This document shows positions 43,301-55,061 of a stretch of 64,000 nt of DNA, piece after piece (position 1 is the first letter of the stretch; each line of letters opens with the position of its first letter). Origin of the DNA: Xiphydria camelus (taxonomy: Eukaryota; Arthropoda; Insecta; Hymenoptera; Xiphydriidae); assembly GCA_963678675.1 (NCBI GenBank), contig OY783195.1:13118505-13182504 (forward strand). The letters are read 5' to 3'. The position numbers and the translations under genes are program-made. Below the pieces are notes generated by a model. The model was not told where the DNA came from and made no database searches. It saw only the letters and a program-made list of their open reading frames with translations.

Positions 43301-45043
43301 CGAGTTCCCCGTTGCCTGGAAGAGAGCTATAGTGGTCCCGATAAACAAGCTTGCCACGCCGAGAACCTCCAGCGATTATCGGCCAATTTCACTTCTGCCT
43401 ACCCTCAGCAAGGTCCTCGAGCGTCTGATCTTTGACCAAATATCGGAGTATATAAAACGTTACTCAGTGTTGGATCCATGGCAGTGTGGATTTCGTGCAG
43501 GGTACAGTACGGAGACGGCCCTTGTAAAACTGATAAATGATGTCAGATGCGGAATGGACAGGCGTCAAGTCACTGTTCTGGTGCTATTTGACTTTTCAAA
43601 GGCGTTTGATACTGTACCCCATGATTTGCTTCTACAGAAGCTGGCAAAAATCGGTTTTTCACATATGGCGAGGAAATGGATATTATCGTACTTTTGGCAG
43701 GAAGGCAGCAAGCGGTCAAATATGATAACAACCTGCTTACGAACTGGATTTCAACAAACACCGGCGTTCCCCGAGGGTCCGTATTGGGACCACTGCTGTT
43801 TTCACTTTATATTAATGATGTCGAGACGGTGACCAGGACGGCAAAGCGTTTATTGTTCGCCGATGATTTGCAAATATACGTGACATGCGCGCCAGCTGAT
43901 CTCCCGGACTGTATCCGTAAGCTTAACAAGGATATCTTGGCGATTGAAACATGGGCAGCTGCGAATCGCCTCCGTCTCAATATAGCTAAGACCAAGGCCA
44001 TCGTTCTGGGCAATAGTCGTCTTGTCAACCAAATAAATTTTGATCATCTTCCACCACTGGGAAATAACCTCAACACCATCCCCTTCGAGGCGACAGTTAG
44101 AAATCTGGGAGTGATACTGGATTCAAAAATGACATTCCGTAAGCATCTGGCCAGCATTACATCTCAGGTCAATGGCGTCTACTACAAGCTAAATCAACTC
44201 CGCGACTACACGGACGTCAATCTTCGCAAGTGTTTGGTCGCAGCACTGGTCCTTCCTTATATAAACTATTGCTCTGTCGCTCTCGTTGGTGCCAGTGCTG
44301 AGGTTGACTTAAGGTTACAGAGGCTGGTCAACAGGGGCATTAGGTACATATTTAACCTGCCGCGTGACTCGCCGATTACGCAGTACCGTCGTCAGTTGGG
44401 CTGGCTATCGGTGGGGAGCTCAAGAACTTGTGCAGTGGCTTGTCTAACATTTAGTGTTCTCCGAGAGGAGACACACTTCCTTAAAGATTTGCTTATTAGC
44501 CATACAGCCCGGCGACCACTAAGAAATGAAGTAACTCATTTGCTCCAAATACCAGGCTACAGGACTGATGCTTATAGGAGTGCCTTCGCTGTCACAGCTC
44601 CTTATATCTGGAACTCGGTACCGAATGAGGCCAAGCAGGCACCGTCTCGTTCAGCCTTTAGACATATCTTTAAAAATCACCTTAATAGGCTGGAAACTCC
44701 AGATCACGGTAATGCGCATTAATCTATTGTATTGGTATATAAAATCAAGGAACGGTTTGTCTATTGTTGCTTGGGTGGCGGGTCGTTTGGCAATCTAATG
44801 TTTACTCGTAGGCACTCTGCTTATTACTGTAATTCTATATTTGTGATCGTAAGAGAGAGCACTCTCATCGTTGTTTATCATACATTTATATATATCCTTA
44901 TTTCTTATACTTTACTTATACCTATATACTCTATTGTTTAACTATACTATAAGATCACATAAATGCTTACTGTGTAGCATTGTTACGCAACCTTTGTTCA
45001 ATTCTGGGCAATAAACATACTATCAATCAATCAATCAATCAAT
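40363..45043 (+). mobile_element. CR1/L2-like LINE, near full length
   Basis: The 5' region of about 455 bp is moderately GC-rich and has no coding role. One long protein follows, then a 320-bp 3' region with AATAAA at 45010-45015 and a terminal (TCAA)n run of about five units. A short tandem repeat instead of poly(A) at the 3' end is characteristic of CR1/L2-group elements. Insertion is within a CT run in the foldback loop, so no target duplication can be defined. Confidence 0.8.
40818..44722 (+). pseudogene. LINE polyprotein (ORF1-like, endonuclease, reverse transcriptase), one frameshift
   Basis: Starts at MADGPQNPRPSSPAESD. Residues about 70-140 form a coiled coil (QLSDKTDRLAKENEDL). About 175-335 (ELVVSGL to FAKAREGA) resembles the RRM-like ORF1 region seen in non-LTR elements. 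The AP endonuclease domain runs from about 355 (CLNSNSLRSHLD) through ETWL, GDFNAD (about 497) and GAGHHL (about 563). The reverse transcriptase follows with DYRPISLLPTLSKVLERLI (about 853), FDFSKAFDTVPHDLL (about 924), GVPRGSVLGPLLFSLYIND and the catalytic FADD. Between SYF and LAGRQQAV at about 43690 the frame shifts, apparently by a small indel; otherwise about 1,300 codons are open. A single lesion suggests recent activity. RNA-templated insertion is its role. Confidence 0.88.
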
Positions 45044-45301
45044 CTCTCTCTCTACAAATTTCTAGGTTACACGAAACGCTTCGATCTCCCGAATTGACAG
45101 CTATTAGAAGAGCAGTCGATACTTTTCGTTCTTATGCAGCGCACTCGTCTGAAGCCCACTCTAACTGTACCATAAATACTGCCGAAGTCAAGAATTCAGG
45201 TCGCAGCTCACCTGCGCGGTTGGCCATAGGACATGCGGTATACTAAATATTTACTTTGAGTGGTCGGTAGGTATTCCCCATATTTCCCCTCTCTCTCTAC
45301 T

Positions 45302-45500
45302 GAAGTGAAACTTCTTTGCTGAGGGTACTAAAATCGCGCGCGATGAGACGAAAAACCGTAACGAAACTCACACACTCCAGCACTCTCGTCTGTGTCTCAC
45401 TCATACAGCGCTCTCAACCCTCTCCCATTCCACCGCTCTCGACCGTGCGTACGTTAAAGCCATGTGTCGACTTTGCGAGGCTGGCTCGCGAGGCCGCCGC
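45302..45500. repeat. Dispersed repeat, copy A (uninterrupted)
   Basis: GAAGTGAAACTTCTTTGCTG, AAAAACCGTAACGAAAC, CACTCATACAGCG, CCCATTCCACCGCTCTCGAC and GCCATGTGTCGACTTTGC follow each other here. The same blocks occur in order in 46584-56480 but spread by two insertions. Function unknown. Confidence 0.8.
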
Positions 45501-46335
45501 GCGAGGCGTGCCTCGTGAAGCTGCTGCTGCTGTTCGTTTGTCTACATATTCCGAGGCAAAAATGTCTTAAGGTATTTCCATGGTTTTGCGTTTTTCTTAC
45601 GAATCTCATGAAAGTTTGCCAATCAAAAGACTGAAATAGTACCCATCGATTCCCAAAATTTCAAAAGGCTGAGCCATGTAGTTTAAAAGAAAATGTTAAT
45701 TCAAAGTAGCATTTTCTACACTGACTTTCAATGGCTAACATGTAGAAAGACGGTACCTCAGTGATGTTTTGAGCTATAACTACAGAACCAATCTTACAAT
45801 GTTAAAGAAAAACTAACGGCGAATAAAATGATATTGTAGGATTATGTTCACAAAAACTGGAAGTGCTGAGCCATATAGTTTCAGAGAAATTATAACTTAA
45901 AAACTGAGATTTTTCTAGAAACTGCAAAGTGGTGGGGACGAGTAACGATGATGTGGCAACAGTGCGCACAGCTGATTTAGCCCTCTCCTGTGACTATGGG
46001 ACTCAGTAGTACTTTTGCTACCGGAGAGGGGATAGCCAGTGGCATGGCGTGGCAGCCCCCACTACGGCACGTAGTGGCAGGCACATAGCGGTATTCTAAG
46101 GAGAGAGAAGCACTGTTGCCACGATTATCGGGCCAGACAGTGTATATGTGTGAGGTACATTTGTACACAGGAGGTCTCTGTGTAGCAAGGAGCTCAGAGT
46201 ACAGAGTTACTCAAAAGTTTCGTTCGTGCGTAATACAGTTTGTGATCAGTTGTACTAAGTCCTGAAGCAAACAATTTGAATACGACTGTCACCATTGAAA
46301 TACCTTAAGGCTGCCTTGCGCGGCGGCCTCGCGAC
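45470..46335. mobile_element. Inverted-repeat unit with GC-rich ends
   Basis: TCGCGAGGCCGCCGCGCGAG (about 45490) is inverted at about 46317 (GCGCGGCGGCCTCGCGA), and CTTAAGGTATTTCCATGG at 45567 faces CCATTGAAATACCTTAAGG at 46294. The 700-bp interior is AT-rich and has no recognised frame. It may be a palindromic derivative of the neighbouring repeat. Confidence 0.55.
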
Positions 46336-47590
46336 CCAGCCTCGTAAAATATGTGTTCCGTCGCAAAGGGGACTTCTACATCATTTCTTACCGCTCACTA
46401 TTATCGCAACCTAAGTAAAACGCACTAATCTAGATCTAATCTGTACATCGGTCGCAACAGCGAGGCGGGCGGTATGTCTTGGGTGAATGGGGGTTACGAA
46501 TGCGTTCGCAGTCCCACATTTTTCCCTCAAAACAACCTCGCAGTGTATCTAATTGTAAACCACGGCTATATCACGGAATTGTTGAAGTGAAACTTCTTTG
46601 CTGAGGGTACTAAAAACGCGCTCGATGCAACGAAAAACCGTAACGAAACCTACACACTCCAGCGCTACCGTACGTGCCTCACTCATAAGGTAAAGCAAGG
46701 AGAGATGGCACACGTTTTACAAAATTTAAAATATTTTCCTATTAACGAAAAATTAAAAAATACCAAATAATACAGAAAACTAACAATAACTTTAGCGTAC
46801 TTTTGGTATGTTGAAAAACACAAAACACTTATCATAATGACACAAAAAGAAAACAGTAAAATTCTAAATTGGTCCATCTGTCCTACTTACAAGGGAAGTT
46901 AGGGAACCCGAAAATTTAGAAAATTCGGCCATTCCGTGTGCAAGTAGAGTAGTTCAAGCGTAATACAAAAATACATTTCATTGGTGCGGAATTCCAGTTT
47001 TAAGGGGTGAAATCATCCCTTGAAAAAAATGCAGATTTTTCTTCTTCACGGAATAACTCCCGAACGGTGAAAGATAAGGGGAAAAAATTGAAATAAAAGT
47101 TTTATGGTTTTTTTCGTTCTATAAAACTGGGGGGAAAAAATTCTGGAAAAAATTTTTTTTTAAGTTACCCCCACCACCGACCTATAAAAATGGATTTTTG
47201 GATTTTTTAAGTCTATGTAAAAATACCTCTTAATAATATCTTTCCATACATTCGCAGTCTCTATTATGTATCCTTTTTTTTAATTTAGAAAATCTCGAAA
47301 TTTAAGGCCGTTTTGACTTAAACAGTGAAACACGGTCTTATGAAACAATATCTACATTTTTATTTACATATATTTCATACAGTTTTTAATTATTTTAGCA
47401 AAACACGTACTTACAATTACATGAAGAATGAAACTTATTGAAATGAATCAATTAGGTACATGTATTTTTCAAACTACACAAATAAGATATCGTATGAACC
47501 TCAATAATAACGTTGAATGACGCAGGATCTATGTTGACATTGACGCCGATAACGTTTTGCATAATAGGAATGTGTTTGACTCGTGACTAT

Positions 47591-48662
47591 AAGGCCCGCT
47601 GTACACATCCGACTTTTAAACGCTGCGGCGCCGGAATTGCGGTCGGCGATACCATAGATAGATAGAATGTGGCGCTGCACACATACCTTCGGTGACGCGT
47701 GCCACAATATATCCATGGTATCGCCGCCGCAATTCCGGCGCTGCAGCGGCACCGCACACGGAGAAAAAAAAAGTAAAAAATTCCCCTTTTTTATGGGTAA
47801 CGCTGCACCATTGTGACAATCAACCAGAAATTACAGTGAGATAGGTAAGAAATTATCAAAGGGCTGGAAAATTATTCTTCTGAAAAAAGGGAATTTTCGG
47901 TGAATTTTCAAATTCCCAGCAAAATAAAATAAAAACTACGCAGCAGTATAGTAGTAGCTCTACAGTTTATGGTCAACATATATTCTTCTGCACTGGATTT
48001 TTTCCCTTTTTCCTGGAGAAAATCTTCACCGACAAGTGCTAATGTTACATTCGGTCTTATAGACCAATCAGAATCAAGTATTCCGTTGTCCGTAACCCCA
48101 CTACAACGGAATCTTAAAGAAGATTTGTCGCTAAGGGATTAAACAAGATACTAAAAAGAAGACGTTGCTAAGAGGTGTAAACACGGGGAGAGGAGTATGG
48201 GAAATTATTTTTCGTGTGAGAAAATTCATTTCGTCGACGATATCTATCTTGGAAGGGATTTTCGAATCATTAACGAAAGTGATCGACGAAACTTTACCTC
48301 TGTTAACGAATTACTTTTCGTCCACGAAAAACATTTCTCACGCGTCGAGAATAGCCCCCCTGATAAATTTGAATCCTTATTAATATTCTTTTTTTTTTAG
48401 AAATAAAATAATGTATGATCTGTCGTTTTTAGCAAGGAAAATTTACATTTACATGGGTTAAATTTTACCAGTTTATTTATCAAAAATTACTTTTCGATTT
48501 TGATGGAAAAATCTCATTCCAAAGGGGGAAAAATTCTACCGTCTGTCAATTCGGTGCACAGTTAGTCAGAAAAATGACACCTTTTCCTCATCTTCTAGGT
48601 TAGATGTTCTCTTTTTTTTCTCTCCGTGCACGTTTAAAAATCGGATGTGTGCACCGGGCCTT
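47591..48662. mobile_element. Nested TIR element, AAGGCCCGSTGYACACATCCGA ends
   Basis: The ends are inverse over about 32 bp, ending in GGGCCTT. Inside, 47627-47750 is a GC-rich palindrome (GCGCCGGAATTGCGG), and 48211-48341 matches 60813-60943 of another element at about 85-90%. No transposase. Target duplication is unclear (TAT and ATT flanks). Confidence 0.7.
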
Positions 48663-48935
48663 ATTACTGCATGCTGGTGAGATATCCCTTCATCATTCGT
48701 TAAAAATCTTATGTAAGTACGCGTTTTATGATTATTATATTTATAATATATATACATATAGCTTATCCGCAGTTACATTAATCACACAAATTATGACATA
48801 TAATTAAACGAATTCATTCATTCATTCATTCAATGAATCCTGATAAACAAAATATTTGTATCTATTATACATATTTTATTAATGGATTCTACATTAAAAC
48901 AGTTGTAATGGTAGAAAACGGCAAATGCACTAAAA

Positions 48936-50541
48936 TTACGGACTATAATTTGTACAGTAGTGATATTGTTCATAGAAATGTTCAAAACAGAAATACTCGG
49001 CACACCATGCACAGCGTATGAAAGCAGTTTCTCCACAAATACTACATCTGGGTATGTGCTTTACACTCCTAAAGTAACAAAAATCTACAGGTTTTTGAAA
49101 TTCACCGGGATGCGTTTCTAGATATCCGCTTTTAAACCGAGCATATCGGAAAAGATTTTTAAATCTAGGCGACGAAAGCTGGTTGTATGTTAATGATTGC
49201 AATTTAATTATTTCATTGCGCGAGTGCAAACTAATCTTTCGCTTGAAGAAGTATATTATCAGAAAATGTTCGAACGAAATTCTTGCAAATCCGGAATCCA
49301 AATACATCTAAAGGTTGAATAATGCCAGTCGTTTTTTTCGGAATCATTGAAAACTGTACTTCTTTGTCTTGTGGGATCAACGTCTCTAGCTGACTCGAAC
49401 AATGTCCCGTCCATGAGTCGAGTACCTAGTAGCATGCTTTTATGGCCAGTATTCGATAAATATACCTGGATGAACCAAGTTTTAAAATGTTCAGACGTAA
49501 GTTTACCTGATTTTGAAGCTTGAATGTACAAAATGTTAGTTGGACGAAATAGAGATTCTTCTACCCTTGGGCCAAATGTTCCTGTAGACTCCTTCAAAAC
49601 TATGTACAGTGGTGAAACAAGACGTCCACTTGCCGAAATAATAGGCATTATAGTATAGCTGTGTGTCGTAGATGATACCGATTGGACCGTTGTTTCTACC
49701 GTTTTTACTCCTAATTTTGCCAATGTTCGCCCTGAATGTACTTCGAGGTTGAAGCCACTCTCGTCTGCGTTATATATTTCTTCAAATCCAATAGTTGGTA
49801 TATTTAATTTTACGTTTGATACAAACGTCTTCTCAATATTTTGCAGGTTGTCAATATGTTGGAACGTAGACTGTGTCCTGAATGTTGTTATTTTATGAGA
49901 CACGATTCTATGCACTCTTTTAAATTTCCAAATCCACCATTTACTTGCCTTGAATTCGGAAAGGTCCACCAAGTCCTTCGCCCTCAGAGCCCATAATCTT
50001 AAATCCATATCGTGAATAATAGATCTTCTGTCACAAACTTCTTCAAATCTTTGCAGAACGTATTCCGTAATAAATGCGATTTTATCTGCATTCATTCCAC
50101 CTTTTTGTACACTTTTTTCCCATCTATATAGCTGTGGCAAAGATTTAACTTTGCGAAATTTTGTCTGCACACTAGTGTGATCGTCGGACTTTTTTCCGCT
50201 TTTCCAAAATTCAACAGCTTTTCTCTTATCACTTAAATCGACTTTTCCACCTTCGTCATCAACAATGCATTCTGCAGGTTCAACATTATCTTCCCTTCTG
50301 CTGAAACTGTAGGGTACTCCACAACCTGTGCTCCATGGGGTTCAGATGGATTAGCAAAATCCAATACGTAATCGTATTCAATTAATGGTACGAGATCTAC
50401 GTTTCTAAAAGTGATTATAATGTCACGAATTTGATTATGAACTTCAATTTCATCTGATGTTATAGGGGTCTGTGCCAACTCCGTAATTTGAAACGTAGTC
50501 GTTAACATGTTTATTACGTTTGAAACGTTAATCGGCGCCAT
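48936..50541 (-). pseudogene. pogo-like DDE transposase with C-terminal zinc finger, at least three frameshifts
   Basis: Reading leftwards from 50541: MAPINVSNVINMLTTTFQIT, then after a shift near 50280 KVDLSDKRKAVEFWKSGKKS and a helix-turn-helix region (KASKWWIWKFKRVHRIVSHK). The DDE core follows with YNADESGFNLEVHSGRTL (first Asp) and TTHSYTIMPIISASGRLVSP. A shift near 49430 puts the second Asp in another frame (LDSWTGHCSSQLETLIP), followed by TTGIIQPLDVFGFRICKNF (third Asp). A last shift leads to EIIKLQSLTYNQLSSPRFK and the finger CSICGETAFIRCAWCAEYFC...HYC. Motif order fits DDE_1/CENP-B-type pogo transposases; a four-Cys finger at the end is family-specific. Catalytic residues survive but the gene is not translatable. 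Confidence 0.8.
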
Positions 50542-52096
50542 TTTATAATGAAAAGCCTTTGGAGCAATGATTAATAACTGTTTCCAATAGAATGGTAACT
50601 AATTGCAGTCGTAAATGTAACTGGAAATAAGCTACATCTTTCAGCCATGTTTATATTATACTAATAAGAAAACATGTTTACATAAGATTTTTTACGAACG
50701 GAAGAGGGATACCTTATCAACATGTAACGATGATAGTCACGAGCCAAACATGTTTGCAATACGCAAACCGGAATGTTTGCTAAAACGTTATCGGTGTCAG
50801 TGTCGACATAGATCCTGCGTCATTCAACGTTATCATTGAGGTTCATACGATATCTTATTTGTGTAGTTTAAAAAATACATGTCATTGATTCACATTTCAA
50901 TAAATTTCATTCTTCATGTAATTGTAAGTACGTGTTTTGCTAAAATAATTAAAAACTGTATGAAATGTATGTAAATAAAAATGTAAATATCGTTTCATAA
51001 GACCGTTTCACTGTTTAAGTCAAAACGGCCTTAAAGTTCGAGATTTTCTAAATTAAAAAAAAAGGATACATAATAGACTGCGGATGTATGGAAAGAGGTT
51101 ATTAAGAGGTATTTTCACATAGACTTAAGAAATCCAAAAATCTATTTTTATGGGTCGGTGGTGGGGGTAACTTAAAAAAAAATTTTTTCCAGAATTTTTT
51201 TGCCCCAGTTTTATAGATCGGAAAAACCATAAAACTTTTATTTCAACTTTTTTCCCTTATCTTTCACCGTTCAGGAGTTATTCCGTGAAGAAGAAAAATC
51301 TGCATTTTTTTCAAGGGATGATTTCACCCCTTAAAACTGGAATTCCGCACCAATGAAATATATTTTTGTATTACGCTTAAACTACTCTACTTGCACACGG
51401 AATGGCGGAATTTTCTGAATTTTCGGGTTCCTTAACTTCCCTTGTTAGTGTAGGAGAGTTGGACCATTAGGGGTAGGATAGATGGACTATTAACTTTTAA
51501 CGCTTTTTCTTGATTGCTTTAATGTCGCACGTTTGACAAATGTTTTCATAAGATGTGCAGCCGTCGTGCAGCCATTTCAAACATAAATCACACTTAAGCT
51601 AGTCATCCTTTTTCTTGGTTTGCCGATAATCTTCGTTGCTCCCGACGCATTCATTTTCCATGTTGCTAAAATGTTAAAATATTATTACCAGGTATAAATC
51701 ATCCGCAGACCATGTAGTCCTTGAAGGTGTGTTCAGTTTTTGCCTGTACTTTTTGGGCATTTTTCTGAAATCATACCTAAAGCCTTAGTCCATCTCTCCT
51801 CGCAAATGCTGGTCCATCTTTCTTAAAAGCGTAGGAGAGATGGACCGGGCAATATTTACTAAACGAAACTATATACACGCCTGTTTTGAGGTTAGGCGTC
51901 CACTAGAAAACCCGTCTTACTAGTACTTTGCACTACATTAGGCTAAAATTTACCTTAAAGTGATTTAATTGACGAACAAAATAACCTCAGAAAAATTTTT
52001 AGCGTAGTCAAAAACAATGATCGCTTGTAACTAACAAAAACAATGATAAACAACAGCAGAAACGGATTTAAAAGCACGACTGTTAACTGCGGCTAT

Positions 52097-52790
52097 CGCT
52101 TGTAACTAACAAATAATAGATGTGTAAACATATGGCAGAACAATATTTCGTGGAAGTCATATGGGTGTATTCGGTTACAGACAATTATTAAAAAATTAAA
52201 AAACAATGCTGCGTGGAAGTCGTGTGGATGTATTCGGTTACAGATACAATTATTTAAAAAATGATCGTCTTTTTCTAATAACTTCATTTAACCGAATATA
52301 CCCACATCACTTCCACGCAACATTGTTCTGCCAGATGTTAACACATCAATTAGATATCTCTTCCTTGCAATCACATACTGTTTCACATAGTTCGAAGGAA
52401 GATATATATAAATGATGTGTTAACATCTGGCAGAACAATGTTGCGTGGAAGTGATGTGGGTATATTCGGTTAAATGAAGTTATTAGAAAAAGACGATCAT
52501 TTTTTAAATAATTGTGTCTGTAACCGAATACACCCACACGACTTCCACGCAGCATTGTTTTTTAATTTTTTAATAATTGTCTGTAACCGAATACACCCAT
52601 ATGACTTCCACGCAATATTGTTCTGCCATATGTTTACACATCTATTGCAAGTTAGAATGACTAACTCGTTTTTTTAGTTTTTTAATAACTGTCTGTAACC
52701 GAATACATCCACATGACTTCCACGCAACATTGTTCTGCCATATGTTTACACATCTATTGCAAGTTAGAATGACTAACTCGTTTTTAGTTT
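52097..52790. repeat. Cluster of inverted and direct copies of a 95-bp unit
   Basis: A unit containing GTAAACATATGGCAGAACAA, TTGCGTGGAAGTCA and GGGTGTATTCGGTTACAGAC occurs at least seven times in alternating orientation. The largest palindrome is centred near 52380. Matching open frames on opposite strands (52093-52287, 52206-52415, 52346-52555, 52474-52677) are mirror images. The arrangement suggests repeated inversion-duplication of one element end. Confidence 0.85.
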
Positions 52791-52884
52791 CTGTAGTTCG
52801 ACATATAGTTTGCCTTCCTCTTTCTCGCAATGTCTGTAAAATATTAATCAGTAAGTAATTGAAACAGTTAAAACTACAGATTAG

Positions 52885-53800
52885 TAAATAAATGATTGTC
52901 GTGTACTAATGAAATATGTATACAGAAGGATAAAAGTATTCCGTATATTTACACTTACCAGCGGCATGTGAAATCGTAGTGCAACCGTTGTTATACACTG
53001 AAAACAGTATAAAGATGTACGTTCTGGAGATAGAAGCGTCTATCATCGGAATGATGATGTTGTGAAGAATGGAAAGTACTCACCGTTATTCTGAAATTCA
53101 CGATTTCGAGGTTAGACACTCCAATCTCTCGAATTGACACCGACTCTAATTACCGACTCGACTTTTACCGGTATACCTAAATACCGACCAAAAGCCCGGC
53201 CGAAGGTAAATGTCAAAACCCTCTCGTTTCTCCTTTTTTCTGTACCGACATGTAGAAGACTCGAGCACCGTCGGCAAATATTGTCGGAGGTACGTAACCG
53301 TCGCTTGTTGCGTTTCTTACGAGCCATGCGGTATAGGTAATCACTAAATAATTGAAATCGTTGAAAAGTAGGAATTAAATGATTGTCGTGTACAAATGAA
53401 ATATGTATACAAAAGGTTAAAAGTATTCCCTACATTTACACTTACCAGCGGCATGTGATTCCATTGTAGGTATACTAGGTTATGGAAGTCACACAAATTG
53501 TTATCTAGTTATATTAGAAATTGTAGTGAAAGCGTTGTTATATACTAAAAACAGTAGAAAGTTTTACGTTCTGGAGATAGAAGCATCTGACCTCGGAATT
53601 GTGATTTTGTGAAGAATGGAAAGTATTATACTCACCGTTATTATGAAATTCACGATTTCGAGGTTAGACACTCCGATCTCTCGAACTGACACCGACTGTA
53701 ACTACCGACTCGACTTGTACCGGTATGAATACCGACCAAGCCTGGCCGAAGGTAAATGTCAAAATCCTGCACCGAGCTCACACGGACACACAATAATGTC
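52885..53800. repeat. Approximately 490-bp tandem duplication containing foldback-family pieces
   Basis: 52885-53340 and 53376-53800 share AAATGATTGTCGTGTAC, ATTTACACTTACCAGCGGCA, GTTCTGGAGATAGAAGC and ACTACCGACTCGACTT.TACC. The first copy ends with TTTCTTACGAGCCATGCGGT, the terminus of the TACCGCATGTCC foldback family. The second copy has a 50-base insertion near 53470-53520. Confidence 0.75.
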
Positions 53801-54644
53801 GTTAACAGTTCCCCCACCACTTTCATGAAATCACTCCCAAGCGAGCCTAAAGATGTTTACACATCAAAACAATGAAAACAACAGCAGAAATGGATTGAAA
53901 AGCACGACTGTTAACTGCGGCTATGTCAACGTGACTGGATCGGGCCTTGTTGCCACGATGCAAAAGATATCGCTGGTGGTCCGTCTCTCCTACTGTGCCA
54001 TCTCTCCTCGCTTTACCCTACAGCGATCCCGAACCTGCCCCATTACACCACTCTCGACTCTGCCCCATCCCACCGCTTTCCACCCTTAGTACAGGCAACG
54101 AAGACCAAAAAGGGCCAAATAGCGGAAAAAATTCATGTAAAAGCGAATTTTGGCATAGTTGTAGGGGAAGGTGTCAGTAACAATATACTAAAAGTACTGA
54201 TGGGTGGGAGTTGTGCTAAGGGAGGGGGGGGGGGGTCTCTAAAGGTCCCCTTTTTCAGTTTTTCGTTAATAACTCGAAAACTACTGCCTCTAGCGAAAAA
54301 AAGTTAAATAATAAATTAATCTATATAAAATTCTCTACAAAAAAGGTCTTATACACTTTTTCGCTAGGATCAATACTTCAGGAGATATGGAGGGGGAAAT
54401 ATTGAAAATTTAAAAAAAATCTGTTTTACTGTTAAAAATCAAGGTTTAATGATAAATTAACGTTGCTCAGACCACGTTTTAATGACTCTAGCGCATATAA
54501 GTGTAGTCATGTAATATATCGACGTTGTCAAGCTAAAACCTGCTATGTGAAGAACCTGCTATATGCCGCGCTCGGCAGTTTTTAACTAGGAATAACTCTC
54601 TCTTTGATTCATGTAACATTCCTTCAAAAGTAATCCTAAATGAT

Positions 54645-55046
54645 AATCCTAATTACCTTCTGGGGGGTCGTCCGGTAATCATATTCCAGGAAAGGCGCGG
54701 GACCGAATTACAATGACCTATGTTCATAATACTTCATATAGCATATTCTCCACACAGCAGATTTTAACTTGACAATTACGATATAACGGAAGAATTGTGT
54801 GCGGAGGGGACCACAATAATATGCGTCGTTGAAGCCTGTTCCGATAAACGGTAGTTGGAATTTTGAATATTCATTTATACCGCTTAGGATACCGATCGTG
54901 ATAACGATTGCAAATACCTCGCAACCCTAGGGTTAATCTTTCGATCGGTGACGCAGGTTTATTTCGGCGAATATAGGTCGTTAATACCTCGGTTCCGCGC
55001 ATTTTCCGGAATGTGATTACCGGACGACACACCGAAAGGTAATTAC
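54645..55046. mobile_element. Nested inverted-repeat unit
   Basis: TAATTACCTTCTGGGGGGTC, then GTCCGGTAATCATATTCC, faces an inverse at about 54990-55046. The interior piece near 54955-55000 (TCGTTAATACCTCGGTTCCG) also occurs at about 9086-9110. It lies immediately 5' of the CXC gene exon and seems to have cut off its N-terminal part. Confidence 0.6.
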
Positions 55047-55061
55047 CGGTAATTAAGGTAA

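Larger units (their letters stand above)
39725..45247. mobile_element. Foldback of TACCGCATGTCC family split by a LINE
   Basis: Left arm 39725 to about 39965 and right arm about 45047-45247 are inverse copies. The ends read TTTAGTATACCGCATGTCC, then GGCCAACCGCGCAGGTGAGC and GAAGCGTTTCGTGTAACCT. The outer terminal motif is shared with the foldbacks at 5530 and 30171. A small palindrome and the LINE now fill the loop. Matching frames at 39727-39912 minus and 44980-45246 plus are the two arms, not genes. Confidence 0.88.
46890..51444 (-). mobile_element. pogo-like transposon with about 660-bp TIRs
   Basis: The ends CAAGGGAAGTTAGGGAACCC and its near inverse start arms of about 660 bp (46890-47560 and 50785-51444). 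TTA is duplicated (46887-46889 and 51445-51447), or TA if the element has one more base on one side. Copy 1 of the host element reads CTACTTAGTGTAGG across this site, so the boundaries are verified. The minus strand encodes a broken DDE transposase, and a second element (47591-48662) is nested in its 3' part. Confidence 0.85.
46688..54018. mobile_element. GGGTAAAGCGAGGAGAGATGG element, copy 2, interrupted
   Basis: Inverted relative to copy 1 (13785-14607). TA flanks it (46686-46687 and 54019-54020). The ends are slightly decayed on the left (AGGTAAAGCAAGG). It is interrupted by the pogo-like transposon 46890-51444 and by the complex repeats 52097-53865. At the second break a 60-bp segment of the element (52034-52094) is repeated at 53866-53930, which is more like a duplication than a clean insertion. 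Confidence 0.85.
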
